Positions 17,390 through 26,452 of a stretch of DNA of 64,000 bases are shown piece by piece. Origin of the DNA: Hypericibacter sp050729195 (GTDB taxonomy: Bacteria; Pseudomonadota; Alphaproteobacteria; Dongiales; Dongiaceae). Numbering within the stretch: the stretch's first letter is position 1; every line of letters begins with the position of its first letter. The position numbers and the translations under genes are program-made. The stretch is from assembly GCF_050729195.1 (NCBI RefSeq), contig NZ_JBOHKS010000019.1, positions 1 to 64,000 of the forward strand, written 5' to 3'. Under the pieces are notes generated by a model that worked only from the letters and a program-made list of their open reading frames with translations, made no database searches and had not been told where the DNA came from.

Positions 17390-18793
17390 CTATCCGGCCG
17401 TCGCCGCGACCCGGCGCTGCGATATCAAGCGCAGCGCCAGCAGGAACACCAGCACCGCCGCGCAGGCCGCGGAACCGATCACCACGCCGCCGGCCGCCTG
17501 GACATTGGCCGGGGTGATGCCGTTGGCGAGCCCCGCCAGATTGGCGAGCAGGCCGGCGCTGGCCGAGCCGAAGGCGATGCCCAGCATGCGCACGGTCGGG
17601 ATGGTCGAGGCGGTGCGTGCCTCTTCACCCGTCAAGGCACCGGCCATCGTGGCCGCGGTCAGATGCAGGCTCGAGCCGCCGATGCCTAATCCGGTGATCG
17701 CCATGCAGGCGCCGATCGCAATCGGATGCAGCCAGGGCAGCCCGATCGCCACCACGGCGAGTGCCACCGCCGCAAAGGCCGGTCCCCAGACCAGGGCCAC
17801 GATTTCGGCGCGACCCTTCCAGCTGGCAGTGCCCACCGAGGCGACGGTCCAGCTGACGGCGAGGATGGCGGTGAAATAGCCGGCGGCGAGCGGTCCCACC
17901 CCATGCACCACCTGCAACACCAGCGGCAGGAACAGACCCGCCGCGCTGTGCGTGATCGACATCAGGAAGAACATCGCGAAGGCGACGCCGACGCGATGAT
18001 TGAGCGAGATCGCGCGCGAGGGAAACAGCGGGATCTCGGCTTCCGCGTCGAGCTTGAAGGTCAGATAGACCATGAAGACGGAGACCAGGAGCAGCACCAG
18101 CTCCAACGGCAGCGAGCCGGTGGTGCCGCCGATGCCGACCGCGAGCACGCCGCCACCCAGCAGCAGCAGGCGGCGGAAGGGCAGTCGCGGCACGGTGTGG
18201 GCGCGCTCCGAGGGCGGCAGCATGCGCCAGGCGAGAATGACGAAGACGGCGATCAGCGGCAGTGTCGCGACGAAGGCCCCGCGCCACCAGCCGAACTCGC
18301 CGAAGAGGCCGCCCAGCAAGGGCCCCAGCAACGCGGCCACACCCCAGACACCGGAAACGGTGGCGAGTGCCCGCGTGCGCACGCTCTCGTCGAAGAGCTC
18401 GCGGATCAGCCCCATCGATTGCGCGACGATCAAGCCGCCGCCAAGCCCCTGCACGAAGCGCGCGGCGAGCAACCCCGCCATCGACGGCGCCGCCGCGGCA
18501 CCGATGGTGCCGACCAGGAAGATGAGGCCGGCGAGCGTGTAGCCGTTGCGCGCGCCGACCGCGGCGCGCAGCGTGTTGCCGCTGGCCGCCCCCATGATCG
18601 ACGCGATCATGTAGAGCATGGTGGCCCAGGCATAGAACGCGACGCCGCCCAGATCGCGCACGACCGCCGGCATGACGGTCGAGATGACGAAGACGTCGAT
18701 CGCGTGCAGTCCGATTCCGAGATTGAGCGCGACGACATAGATGCCGCGACCGTCGCGGAACAGCGCCGTCCAAGGTGAGGATTTTGCCGACAT
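17390..18793 (-). CDS. MFS transporter, drug:H+ antiporter-like
   Basis: A 467-residue membrane protein of the major facilitator superfamily with 12-14 predicted membrane segments, resembling EmrB/QacA-type multidrug exporters: 'STVMPAVVRDLGG' after segment 1, a degenerate motif A, 'RFVQGLGGGLIVAQSMGLI' (motif B/C area) and 'GPLLGGLFGEFGWWRGAFV'. It converges with the GST gene, 19 bases between stop codons; together they could serve detoxification. GGTCA repeats sit just before its start. Confidence 0.85.
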   Translation of the reverse strand: MSAKSSPWTALFRDGRGIYVVALNLGIGLHAIDVFVISTVMPAVVRDLGGVAFYAWATMLYMIASIMGAASGNTLRAAVGARNGYTLAGLIFLVGTIGAAAAPSMAGLLAARFVQGLGGGLIVAQSMGLIRELFDESVRTRALATVSGVWGVAALLGPLLGGLFGEFGWWRGAFVATLPLIAVFVILAWRMLPPSERAHTVPRLPFRRLLLLGGGVLAVGIGGTTGSLPLELVLLLVSVFMVYLTFKLDAEAEIPLFPSRAISLNHRVGVAFAMFFLMSITHSAAGLFLPLVLQVVHGVGPLAAGYFTAILAVSWTVASVGTASWKGRAEIVALVWGPAFAAVALAVVAIGLPWLHPIAIGACMAITGLGIGGSSLHLTAATMAGALTGEEARTASTIPTVRMLGIAFGSASAGLLANLAGLANGITPANVQAAGGVVIGSAACAAVLVFLLALRLISQRRVAATAG

Positions 18794-18800
18794 GATTTCC

Positions 18801-18841
18801 GGTCAGATGGGGGTCCGGTCAGGGGTCTGACCGGTTGGTCA
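18801..18841. promoter_or_regulatory. GGTCA-repeat operator candidate before the MFS gene
   Basis: Three GGTCA copies (18801, 18817, 18837) and an inverted TGACC (18828) lie within 41 bases starting 8 bases upstream of the MFS start codon; 18817-18832 is an inverted repeat GGTCA-n6-TGACC. The position suits a repressor site. The rest of the 326-base gap 18794-19119 shows no gene. Confidence 0.45.
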
Positions 18842-19119
18842 AAGATTAACGCGCGCCGCGTTGCAGGTCGATGTTTGCCATCGCTTTTCCCGAGGGACGG
18901 CGCCCGAGCCCGCTTCCCAACATTAACTGCCGCGGCCAATAACGTCTGTGTTCATGAAACAATGGCGGAAATCAGCCATTTTTAGGGCTGAAACCATGAA
19001 CCAGAATTAACCCCGGAGAAATCGGCCCGTCAGGCGGACCGCTTTATTTGTTGGGGAACGCCATCCGCCCCCAGGCCAACCGGCCCCCGGACGGCAGTCC
19101 CCCACAGGAGGTCCCCAGG

Positions 19120-20622
19120 ATGTCTACCAACCTTATCCGCTTCGTCCGAGCGCGCGTGAAGGCGCCGGCCCTGCGGAGCGCAGTGCTGGCGGCCGGCATT
19201 GCGGCGCTTGCGCTGCAATCGGGCGTCGCCCGCGCCGATTCGCCAGCAAGCTTCGCCGATCTCGCCGCGAAGGTGACACCCGCCGTCGTGAATATCGCGG
19301 CGGTCGAGGATGTCACCGACCAGAGCGGCGGCATGCCGGAGGAGATGCCCTTCCATTTCCCCCCGGGCTCGCCCTTCGAGGAGTTCTTCAAGCATTTCCG
19401 CAATGGTCAGCAGGAGCAGGACCATAACGGCAACAAGCACAAGGCGACGGCGCTGGGCTCCGGCTTCATCGTCGATCCGGCCGGCTACATCGTCACCAAC
19501 AACCATGTGATCGACGGCGCCACGGACATCAAAGTGACGACCGCCGACGGCCTGCAGCTTCAGGCGAAGCTGATCGGCACCGACGAGAAGACCGATCTGG
19601 CGCTTCTCAAGGTCGAAAGCAAAACCCCGCTGCCCTTCGTCTCGTTCGGCGACTCCGACCAGACCCGCGTCGGTGATTGGGTCCTCGCGGTCGGCAATCC
19701 GTTCGGCCTCGGCGGCACGGTGACGACCGGCATCATCTCGGCACGTGGCCGTGATATCCGCTCGGGTCCGTTCGACGACTTCCTGCAGATCGACGCGTCG
19801 ATCAACCAGGGCAACTCCGGCGGCCCGACCTTCAACATGAACGGCCAGGTGGTGGGCATCAACGCCGCCATCGCCACCCCGAATGGCGGCAGTGTCGGTA
19901 TCGGCTTCGCGATCCCGTCGAACCTCGCCAAGCCCGTCATTGCCGAGCTCAAGGAGCATGGCAAGGTCGAGCGCGGCTGGCTCGGCGTCCGCATCCAGGA
20001 AGTGACCCCGGAACTCGCCCAGGCGATGGGTCTCGATGAGCCCAAGGGCGCGCTGGTCGCCGCCGTCGACAGCAAAGGGCCTGCCAATGGCAAGCTCCAG
20101 GCTGGCGATGTGGTGCTGAGCTTCAACGGCCAGGCGATCGACAAGATGCGGGACCTGCCGCGTCTGGTCGCGGCTGCCGCTGCCGACAGCACCGCGAAGG
20201 TCGAAGTCCTGCGCAACCATGAGCATCAGACCGTCGACGTCACGATCGGCCATCTGCCGACCGAGGCGCGGGTGGCTGCTGCGGATGCGCCGGCCGACGC
20301 CAAGACGGCCCCGGGTGCCGCCGAGAAGCTGCTCGGGCTTCGTCTGGTCGCTCTCGACCACGATGCCCGCGCGCAGTTCGAAATTCCCGACTCGGTTGAT
20401 GGTGCCCTGATCGCCGATGTCGATCAGGACGGCAAGGCGGCGGAGCAGGGCCTGCGGCCCGGCGACGTCATCGAACGGGTTGCCGACAGCAGCATCAAGA
20501 ATCCGGCCGATGTGGACCGGCTCGTCGAGCAGGCCCGCAAAGACCAGAAGAAGTCCGTTCTCATGCTGATCAGCCGCCAGGGCGACGATCTGTTCCTGGC
20601 ACTCGACTTGTCCGACGCATAA
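19120..20622 (+). CDS. degP: Periplasmic serine protease of the DegP/HtrA family
   Basis: A 500-residue Do-type protease/chaperone of envelope quality control. An N-terminal signal peptide (about residues 1-40, 'AVLAAGIAALALQ...ARADS') is followed by the trypsin-like domain with catalytic triad His129 (TNNHVIDG), Asp159 (KTDLALLKV) and Ser233 (QGNSGGPTF), then two PDZ domains at about residues 290-375 and 405-495. A Glu/Phe/His-rich loop after residue 65 is the LA-loop region. ATG 19120 has ACAGGAGGT upstream. A response regulator and kinase follow, as in mucD/degP envelope-stress loci. Confidence 0.93.
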   Translation: MSTNLIRFVRARVKAPALRSAVLAAGIAALALQSGVARADSPASFADLAAKVTPAVVNIAAVEDVTDQSGGMPEEMPFHFPPGSPFEEFFKHFRNGQQEQDHNGNKHKATALGSGFIVDPAGYIVTNNHVIDGATDIKVTTADGLQLQAKLIGTDEKTDLALLKVESKTPLPFVSFGDSDQTRVGDWVLAVGNPFGLGGTVTTGIISARGRDIRSGPFDDFLQIDASINQGNSGGPTFNMNGQVVGINAAIATPNGGSVGIGFAIPSNLAKPVIAELKEHGKVERGWLGVRIQEVTPELAQAMGLDEPKGALVAAVDSKGPANGKLQAGDVVLSFNGQAIDKMRDLPRLVAAAAADSTAKVEVLRNHEHQTVDVTIGHLPTEARVAAADAPADAKTAPGAAEKLLGLRLVALDHDARAQFEIPDSVDGALIADVDQDGKAAEQGLRPGDVIERVADSSIKNPADVDRLVEQARKDQKKSVLMLISRQGDDLFLALDLSDA

Positions 20623-20665
20623 ACGAGGTCAAAATGACGGTTCCTGGCTCGAAGCCGGATCCGAT

Positions 20666-20711
20666 GGAAACTGCGGACCGGGGCGATATCGCCCCGGTCC
20701 GTGGCGTTTCC
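20666..20711. terminator. Long perfect inverted repeat between degP and the response regulator
   Basis: A perfect 28-bp palindrome at 20674-20701, each arm 14 bases (CGGACCGGGGCGAT and its complement), flanked by GGAAAC on the left and GTTTCC on the right, which extend the stem. It could terminate or attenuate degP transcription or be a regulator site; the U-run is weak. Confidence 0.55.
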
Positions 20712-20825
20712 ACCGCCTCCGATCCAAAAGCGCCCCTGGCATCCGATCCGGCGGCGCCCGCTCCCACCCCTCCCTACCCCACCCCTTCCGGAGCCTTGGC
20801 CCGGTTGATAGACTCACAGCTGACC

Positions 20826-21503
20826 ATGCGAATTCTCCTCGTCGAGGACGATCAGGCTGCTGCCGCCTATGTCTCGAAAGCGTTGTCGGAAAGCGGGCAT
20901 GTGGTGGACCACGCCGCGACCGGACGCGACGGTCTCTATCTGGCCACCAGCGGGGACTATGACGCGGTCGTTCTCGACCGCATGCTGCCCGGCCTCGATG
21001 GGCTTTCGGTCCTACAGGCGATGCGGGCGGCCGATGTCGAAACCCCGGTTCTGATCCTGAGCGCGCTCGACAAGGTCGATGACCGGGTCAAGGGCCTCAA
21101 GGCCGGCGGCGACGACTATCTGACCAAGCCTTTCGCCTTCTCCGAGCTTCTGGCCCGGCTCGAGGCGCTGGGACGGCGGCGCAAGGCTTCGACGGCCGAA
21201 ACGCTCCTCAAGGTGGCGGATCTGGAGATGGATCTGCTCAAGCGGTCGGTCAAACGGGCCGGTCGGGAGATCGATCTGCAGCCCCGCGAGTTCAAGCTGC
21301 TGGAATGCCTGATGCGCCATGCCGACCAGGTGGTCACGCGCACTATGTTGCTCGAGAGCGTCTGGGACTATCATTTCGACCCGCAGACCAACGTCATCGA
21401 TGTGCATGTGAGCCGTTTGCGACAGAAAATTGACAAGGGGTTCGACCGGCCGCTGCTGCACACGGTGCGGGGCGCGGGATATTCACTGCGTGCCACTTCC
21501 TAG
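20826..21503 (+). CDS. OmpR/PhoB-family response regulator
   Basis: A 225-residue two-domain regulator. The receiver has acidic pocket 'VEDD' at residues 6-9, phosphoacceptor Asp51 in 'VVLDRMLPG', and Lys in 'LTKPFAF'; the C-terminal winged helix holds 'LQPREFKLLECLMRHADQVVTR' (key residues L-E-F-L-L) and 'NVIDVHVSRLRQKID'. ATG 20826 opens the domain directly; longer in-frame starts would add a Pro/Ala-rich, non-conserved leader through the palindrome. It overlaps the kinase gene by 14 bases, so the two form a two-component pair. Confidence 0.93.
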   Translation: MRILLVEDDQAAAAYVSKALSESGHVVDHAATGRDGLYLATSGDYDAVVLDRMLPGLDGLSVLQAMRAADVETPVLILSALDKVDDRVKGLKAGGDDYLTKPFAFSELLARLEALGRRRKASTAETLLKVADLEMDLLKRSVKRAGREIDLQPREFKLLECLMRHADQVVTRTMLLESVWDYHFDPQTNVIDVHVSRLRQKIDKGFDRPLLHTVRGAGYSLRATS

Positions 21504-22902
21504 GTTCCTCGCCACCAGTACCTTCCGGCTGGCGCTGACCTACGCGGCGCTGTTCAGCGTTTCGGCGATCTCGCTGGCCGGGGTGACGTTCTGGACCATG
21601 GAGTTCATGCTCGCGCGCGAACGGCGCGAGACGGTTCTGGCCGAAGCCAACCTGCTGGCGGAGCAGTTCCGCCGGTTCGGGCCGGGGGGCCTGAGCCTTG
21701 TCATCGCCGAGCGCGTGCGGCCAGACCGCGTCGGCGACGGCATCTATCTGCTGGCGGGCCCCACCTTCACCCCGCTCGCCGGCAATCTCACCGACTGGCC
21801 GCCGACCGGGGAGCATGAGGGGCCCTGGCTGGATTTCACCATCGAACGCAACGTGGCGGGCCTGCGCAAGGTGCTGGGTGCCCGCGCCATCCACGTGCTC
21901 CTGCCGGACAATTATCACCTGCTGGTCGGGCAGGATATGAGCACCGAGGCCCGGCTGCGCTCGGCGCTGATCAATGCCAGCCTCTGGGGCATCGCCGTCA
22001 CCGTCGGGCTCGGTCTCGCGGTCGGCTTCATCGCCAGCCGCAATTTCCTCGGCCGCATCGAGGCGATCAACCGATCGACCGACCGCATCCGGGCGGGCGA
22101 GGTCGAGCATCGCATGGCGGTCTCGGGCAGCGGCGACGAGTTCGACCGGCTGTCGCAGAACCTCAATGCCATGCTGGACGATATCCAGCGGCTTCTGGCC
22201 GGCATCCGCACGGTCACCGACAATATCGCGCACGATTTGCGCACACCCTTGTCGCGGCTCAAGAACGGGCTCGAGCTGGCGCTGGCCGACGCCTCCGAGG
22301 ACGAGCGCCGGCAGGCGATCGAACGGGCGATCGGCGAATCGGATCAGCTCCTGCGCACCTTTTCGGCACTGCTGGCGATCGCCGACGCCGAAGCCGGCGC
22401 GTCGCGCATCGAGCGCCAGCCGGTGGAGCTGGGCGCGCTCGCGCGCGACGTGGTCGAGCTTTATGAGCCCGTGGGCGACGAGCGCGGCGTGAGCCTCTCC
22501 TTGACGGTCGAGGAACCGGCGACGGTCGAGGGCGACCGGCAGCTGCTGTTCCAGGTGCTGGCCAATCTGCTCGACAATGCGATCAAATACGGCGCCGATG
22601 GCGGCCGGGTCGATATCGGCGTCAGCCGCGTCGACGGCAAGCCCGAGATCGTCGTCGCCGACCGCGGCGCCGGCATTCCGGAAAAGGATCGGGAGCGCGT
22701 GCTCGAGCGCTTCGTGCGGCTCGACGAGAGCCGGACCACACCCGGCATCGGGCTGGGGCTGCCGCTGGTCAAGGCGATCGCCCATCTCCACAACGCCGAG
22801 CTCGAGCTCGGCGACAATACGCCGGGATTGCTGGTCCGGGTCCGCTTCCCGATGGTGATCGACGAAGGCAAGGGCGAGCCCCGCCGCCTCGTCGCACGCT
22901 GA
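21490..22902 (+). CDS. Membrane sensor histidine kinase
   Basis: A 470-residue kinase: membrane segment 1 about residues 12-35, a periplasmic sensor loop of about 120 residues without recognised domain, segment 2 about 160-180, HAMP domain 180-232, phosphoacceptor His248 in 'DNIAHDLRTPLSRL', and HATPase_c with N box 'LLDNAIKYGADGG', G1 'VADRGAGIP' and G2 'GIGLGLPLVKAIA'. A GTG start at 21490 overlaps the regulator's stop by 14 bases, implying translational coupling. With degP upstream, sensing of envelope stress is a reasonable inference. Confidence 0.92.
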   Translation: MPLPRFLATSTFRLALTYAALFSVSAISLAGVTFWTMEFMLARERRETVLAEANLLAEQFRRFGPGGLSLVIAERVRPDRVGDGIYLLAGPTFTPLAGNLTDWPPTGEHEGPWLDFTIERNVAGLRKVLGARAIHVLLPDNYHLLVGQDMSTEARLRSALINASLWGIAVTVGLGLAVGFIASRNFLGRIEAINRSTDRIRAGEVEHRMAVSGSGDEFDRLSQNLNAMLDDIQRLLAGIRTVTDNIAHDLRTPLSRLKNGLELALADASEDERRQAIERAIGESDQLLRTFSALLAIADAEAGASRIERQPVELGALARDVVELYEPVGDERGVSLSLTVEEPATVEGDRQLLFQVLANLLDNAIKYGADGGRVDIGVSRVDGKPEIVVADRGAGIPEKDRERVLERFVRLDESRTTPGIGLGLPLVKAIAHLHNAELELGDNTPGLLVRVRFPMVIDEGKGEPRRLVAR

Positions 22903-22939
22903 CGACCGATCGGGACAACGCCGGAAAGACCGCGGCGCT

Positions 22940-24235
22940 TCAGCTTGCGATCAGTCCGTCCTTCGGCTCGACCGCGGCGCTGTCGGGAAAGACGCGCTGC
23001 GACAAGGTCGCCTCGTCGATGTCGAACTGCGCGGCCAATGCCGCCTTCAAAGGCCCGCGCAGATCCAGGGTCGGCGCCAGATCGCGTCCCTGATAGAGCT
23101 TGTCGGGACTGAGGCCCGGCCAGGCCGTGATCACCCGCCCGCCCGCGACGCGTCCGCCGGCGAGCAAGGCGACCGTTCCCGTCCCATGATCGGTTCCGCC
23201 GGTGCCATTGGGCGCCGCGGTGCGGCCGAACTCGGTGACGACGACGACCACGGTTTCGCTCCAGGCCGTGCCCAGCCCGCGCTTGAGGGCGACCATGCCG
23301 TCGGCAAGCCCGCCCAGCGCCGTTGCCAGGCGTCCGGTCATGAGGCCCTGATTGGCATGGGTGTCCCAGCCGCCGGCTTCCAGCACGGCGATCCGCGGCC
23401 CGCGCGCATCGGCGAGGAGCTTGCCGGCGCCCTCGGCGGCCTGGGCCATCAGATTGGCCGGACGCAGCTTCGGGTTGGGGCCGTTGCCGGGATCGGCAGC
23501 GGTCGTCGCCACGGCCATGCCGCCGCCCATCGCCAAGCCATCGGTTCCGCTGCTCATCACCTCGTCGCTGAGGCGCTGGGCATCGATGCCATTGCTCAGC
23601 GCCGGCCCCAGCAGGGGATCGGTCCGATAGAGCGAGGCCAGCTGCGCCAGGAAATCCGGCGAGGCTTCCGGCAACAGGCCGGCGGGTTCCCAGGAAGCGA
23701 CAGGCGTGCCGCCCGTCAGCACCAGCGGCACGACCTCGCCGACGGCGAGGCCCAGGCGCCGATCGCCATTGCCGAGCGTCGCGAGCGCCCGGTTGAGCCA
23801 GCCATCCGGCGCACCGTTCGGCCTCCGCGTGCCGTTTTCCAGGAGATTCTGCCCGTCGAAATGCGAACGGTCGCGATAGGGCGTGGCGGCGGCGTGGAGC
23901 ACGGTGAGTTCCCGCGCTTGCCACATCGGCAGCAACGGCGCCAGGGCCGGGTTCAGGCCGAAGCGACCGTCGAGATCGAGGGCGCCCGCCTGCTCGCCGG
24001 GCTTGCCGAAAGCGAGCGCGCCACGAAGGCTCGCATAATCGGGATCGGCGTAGGGCGGCACGGCAGCGAGGCCGTCGAGCGCGCCGCGCAGAATGATCAG
24101 GACGAAGCGGCGCTCCGTCGGCGCATCGGCGAAGGCGAGCCTGATCGAGCCCGGCATCGCCAGGCCTGCGAACACTATGGCGCCGCCGATCAAAAGGCGA
24201 CGGCGCGTCAGCGGAACGGGGATCATGGGTTTCAT
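22940..24235 (-). CDS. DUF1501 protein, Tat-exported
   Basis: A 431-residue sulfatase-like fold protein of the DUF1501 family. Its N-terminus 'PLTRRRLLIGGAIVFAGLA' is a twin-arginine signal, so it is exported folded. Conserved blocks include 'LRGALDGLAAVPPYADP', 'GGWDTHANQG' and 'EFGRTAAPNGTGGTDHG', the latter resembling alkaline-phosphatase-like metal sites. Function is unknown; it nearly always pairs with DUF1800. Its ATG overlaps the upstream DUF1800 stop by 4 bases. Confidence 0.85.
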   Translation of the reverse strand: MKPMIPVPLTRRRLLIGGAIVFAGLAMPGSIRLAFADAPTERRFVLIILRGALDGLAAVPPYADPDYASLRGALAFGKPGEQAGALDLDGRFGLNPALAPLLPMWQARELTVLHAAATPYRDRSHFDGQNLLENGTRRPNGAPDGWLNRALATLGNGDRRLGLAVGEVVPLVLTGGTPVASWEPAGLLPEASPDFLAQLASLYRTDPLLGPALSNGIDAQRLSDEVMSSGTDGLAMGGGMAVATTAADPGNGPNPKLRPANLMAQAAEGAGKLLADARGPRIAVLEAGGWDTHANQGLMTGRLATALGGLADGMVALKRGLGTAWSETVVVVVTEFGRTAAPNGTGGTDHGTGTVALLAGGRVAGGRVITAWPGLSPDKLYQGRDLAPTLDLRGPLKAALAAQFDIDEATLSQRVFPDSAAVEPKDGLIAS

Positions 24236-25557
24236 CGGCGCTGGAACTCCGGTGCGGCCAGAACGAGCGCAAATCCGTCGGCGGGCGAGGGCGCGCGCTC
24301 GATCGCCTGACGGGTGGTGGCGCTGGCGGCGGGGCCGAGCGCGAGATCGAGCAGCTGCACGGGTCGAGGCCCCTGCGGAATGCGTTGCGCAACCGCCATG
24401 GCCCAATCGGCACGCTGCAACAGTGCTTCGGGGCCGACCCAGCCTTCGGCGCGATCGGGCCAGCCGGCGGGCGAGGGCGCATTGAAGGGGATTTGTCCCA
24501 TGGCCTTGAGCGAGCCCGCCACGGCTTTGGGCTCAGGCGTGCGGCCCAAGGCGCGCAACCCCGAGATCATCAGCTCGTTGGGGGTCTTGATCTTGGCGAG
24601 CGGCTGGGCCCAGGCCTCGGGCTGCATCACGACGAAGCTCGCCAGCGCTCCCAGATCGCCGTCGCTGTCGAGATAACGATGCGCGACGCGCTCGACCAAA
24701 TCCTCTGCCGGATCGTCGGCCACGAAATGACGGGTGAATTTGAGCGCGAGGTGATGCGCCGTCGCCGGATGGCGCGCCAGATCCTCGACGGCGCGCTCGA
24801 CCTCGTCCTCGCCGCCTTCGGCGTAGGTCTTTCCGAGCAGGATCTTGGCGCCGGGCTCGTGAAGCTGCGGATAGAAATTGAACGCGCCGACGATGCCGCC
24901 GCGCTTGCCGCCGATGGACCAGCCCGTGAGCATCCGGGCGAAGGCTTCGACATCGGCCTGGCCGTAGCCGCCATCGACGCCCAGTGTATGAAGCTCCAGC
25001 ACCTCGCGGCCCAGATTCTCGTTGATGCCATGCTTGCCATTGAGGCCCGCGCGGGAGTGCGGACCCACCGACTGCGCATTGTCGAGATAGATCAGCATGG
25101 CGGGGTGGCGCAGCACCGCGAGCAGGAGGTCGGCGAATTTCCCGGTGACATGCGGGCGGATCGCCTCGCGCTCGAAGGCGCCAGCCAATCCCAGGACCGC
25201 GGGCTTGGCGATCGAGACGGTGAAGTGATTCGACCAGAACGCGACCAGCCGCTCGTAGAAGGGGGCGGCGGTCTCGATTTGCAGACGGGCCCGCGCACCG
25301 ATCTCGGCGATGAACTGCTCGCGGGCGGCGCCCTTGATCGTCTGCTGCAGGGATTCAGGCCCGCGATTGAGCGCCCTCACCAGCTCGGCGGCGAGGCTCT
25401 GACCTGTCGGCATATCGGAGAGCGCCGAGGGCGCCGCCCGGTCGCCGAGCTGGGCCAGGACCCAGCCTCGAGGGTCCGCGCTCGCGGCTTCGATTTCGCC
25501 GCTGCGCGCACCGAGCCCGAAGCGCGCGACCGCGTGAAATCCCAAGGTCGTGGCCAT
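24232..25557 (-). CDS. DUF1800 protein
   Basis: A 441-residue helical DUF1800 protein. Typical blocks are 'AVARFGLGARSGEI' at the N-terminus, 'RLVAFWSNHFTVS', 'LLRHPAMLIYLDN' (core conserved L-x-x-P-A-M-L-x-Y-L-D), 'NENLGREVLELHTLGVDGGY' (E-N-x-A/G-R-E-x-x-E-L-H-T-L-G), and 'PNELMISGLRALG'. Molecular role unknown; the genetic coupling to DUF1501 is known across bacteria. It sits 26 bases after the periplasmic sensor-like gene, in the sigma-factor operon. Confidence 0.87.
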   Translation of the reverse strand: MATTLGFHAVARFGLGARSGEIEAASADPRGWVLAQLGDRAAPSALSDMPTGQSLAAELVRALNRGPESLQQTIKGAAREQFIAEIGARARLQIETAAPFYERLVAFWSNHFTVSIAKPAVLGLAGAFEREAIRPHVTGKFADLLLAVLRHPAMLIYLDNAQSVGPHSRAGLNGKHGINENLGREVLELHTLGVDGGYGQADVEAFARMLTGWSIGGKRGGIVGAFNFYPQLHEPGAKILLGKTYAEGGEDEVERAVEDLARHPATAHHLALKFTRHFVADDPAEDLVERVAHRYLDSDGDLGALASFVVMQPEAWAQPLAKIKTPNELMISGLRALGRTPEPKAVAGSLKAMGQIPFNAPSPAGWPDRAEGWVGPEALLQRADWAMAVAQRIPQGPRPVQLLDLALGPAASATTRQAIERAPSPADGFALVLAAPEFQRR

Positions 25558-25583
25558 CGCGGCTCGAGCCCCGGGGCTGGCGG

Positions 25584-26027
25584 CTAGTTTGCCACCGGCT
25601 TACCGGCGGCGAGTTCCATGGAATCGCCAACGGCATCGGCGAGTTCGGCACTGAAGGTGGTCTGGCGCTGGCTCATCGCGGTCGCGGCGTTGTCATAGGC
25701 CGCGCGGTCGAAGGGTTTCGTCTGGATCGCGGCCTTGACCGCCTCGCGCGCCTCGCGCAGTTCCTTGCCCATGGCGACGAGCTGATCCTTACGCGCGTTC
25801 ATGGCATCGCGAAAAACGTCCTGCTGCGCTGCCGGCAGATCCTCGGCGATGCGTTTGACGATCCAATTCACCTGGCCGGCGCCGCCCATCATCTCCATGC
25901 GGGGGCCGCCCATGCCGTGATGCAGGAGACGGCCGGCCATCATGCCGCCGAGAAAGAGATTGGCGCCGAGCGAGACGAGCAGCGCGACCGCGAGCCAATT
26001 GGCGTTGCGCCGCAGGAAATCTACCAT
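25584..26027 (-). CDS. Periplasmic heavy-metal-sensor-like protein (CnrX/Spy family)
   Basis: A 147-residue membrane-anchored periplasmic protein. Residues 9-30 form one hydrophobic segment ('NWLAVALLVSLGANLFLGG'), followed by a Met/His/Gly-rich stretch (LLHHGMGGPRMEMMGG) able to bind metal, and a long helical hairpin with repeated charged heptads ('ARKDQLVAMGKELREAREAV'), as in CnrX, ZraP and Spy. Located directly after the anti-sigma gene (7-base overlap), it likely supplies the signal to it, as CnrX does to CnrY. Confidence 0.75.
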   Translation of the reverse strand: MVDFLRRNANWLAVALLVSLGANLFLGGMMAGRLLHHGMGGPRMEMMGGAGQVNWIVKRIAEDLPAAQQDVFRDAMNARKDQLVAMGKELREAREAVKAAIQTKPFDRAAYDNAATAMSQRQTTFSAELADAVGDSMELAAGKPVAN

Positions 26028-26452
26028 GGCAAACTCTCCTCATCGCCCATATCGGCGACATAGGGCACGAGTTCCGCAACCTGTGTGTTCTCGGTGCCGG
26101 GGTTGGTCCAACCGATCCAGAAGCCGGCGACCGCCGCGGCGGCGAGACCGATGAGGTTCGGCATGATGAAAGGGATGCGCCAGCGAGCGCGCGACGCGGC
26201 GAGCGATCGAACGTTCGTCATCTCTTGCGGGCGTTCGCTCAACCGCGCCGCCAGGCTCGCAGCGTCGAACGTGGGTTCGAGTGCCTGCAGGCTGTCGAGC
26301 AGGCCATCGAGCCGGCGGGCATCGCGCAGCAATTGCTGGGCCGGCGCGTCGTGCGCCAGCAGCGCCAATGCGTCCGGGCGTTCCGCCTCCGGCCAGCGCT
26401 CCGACTTGGCGCCATAGGCCGCGAGGATCTGCTCGAGGCGTTTTGCATTCAT
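26021..26452 (-). CDS. Probable membrane anti-sigma factor
   Basis: A 143-residue protein: cytoplasmic N-terminal part with 'LEQILAAYGAKSERWPEAERPDALALL' (helical, W-P-E core), one membrane segment at about residues 97-116 and a short periplasmic tail. No HxxxCxxC zinc motif is present, so it is not a ZAS-type anti-sigma factor. Assignment rests on topology and on its position overlapping the ECF sigma gene by 4 bases (ATGA). Confidence 0.65.
   Translation of the reverse strand: MNAKRLEQILAAYGAKSERWPEAERPDALALLAHDAPAQQLLRDARRLDGLLDSLQALEPTFDAASLAARLSERPQEMTNVRSLAASRARWRIPFIMPNLIGLAAAAVAGFWIGWTNPGTENTQVAELVPYVADMGDEESLPW

Noticed and set aside
20634..20825. N-terminal extension of the response regulator
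   Set aside because: Pro/Ala-rich and encoded partly by the palindrome; the receiver domain begins at MRILLVEDD.
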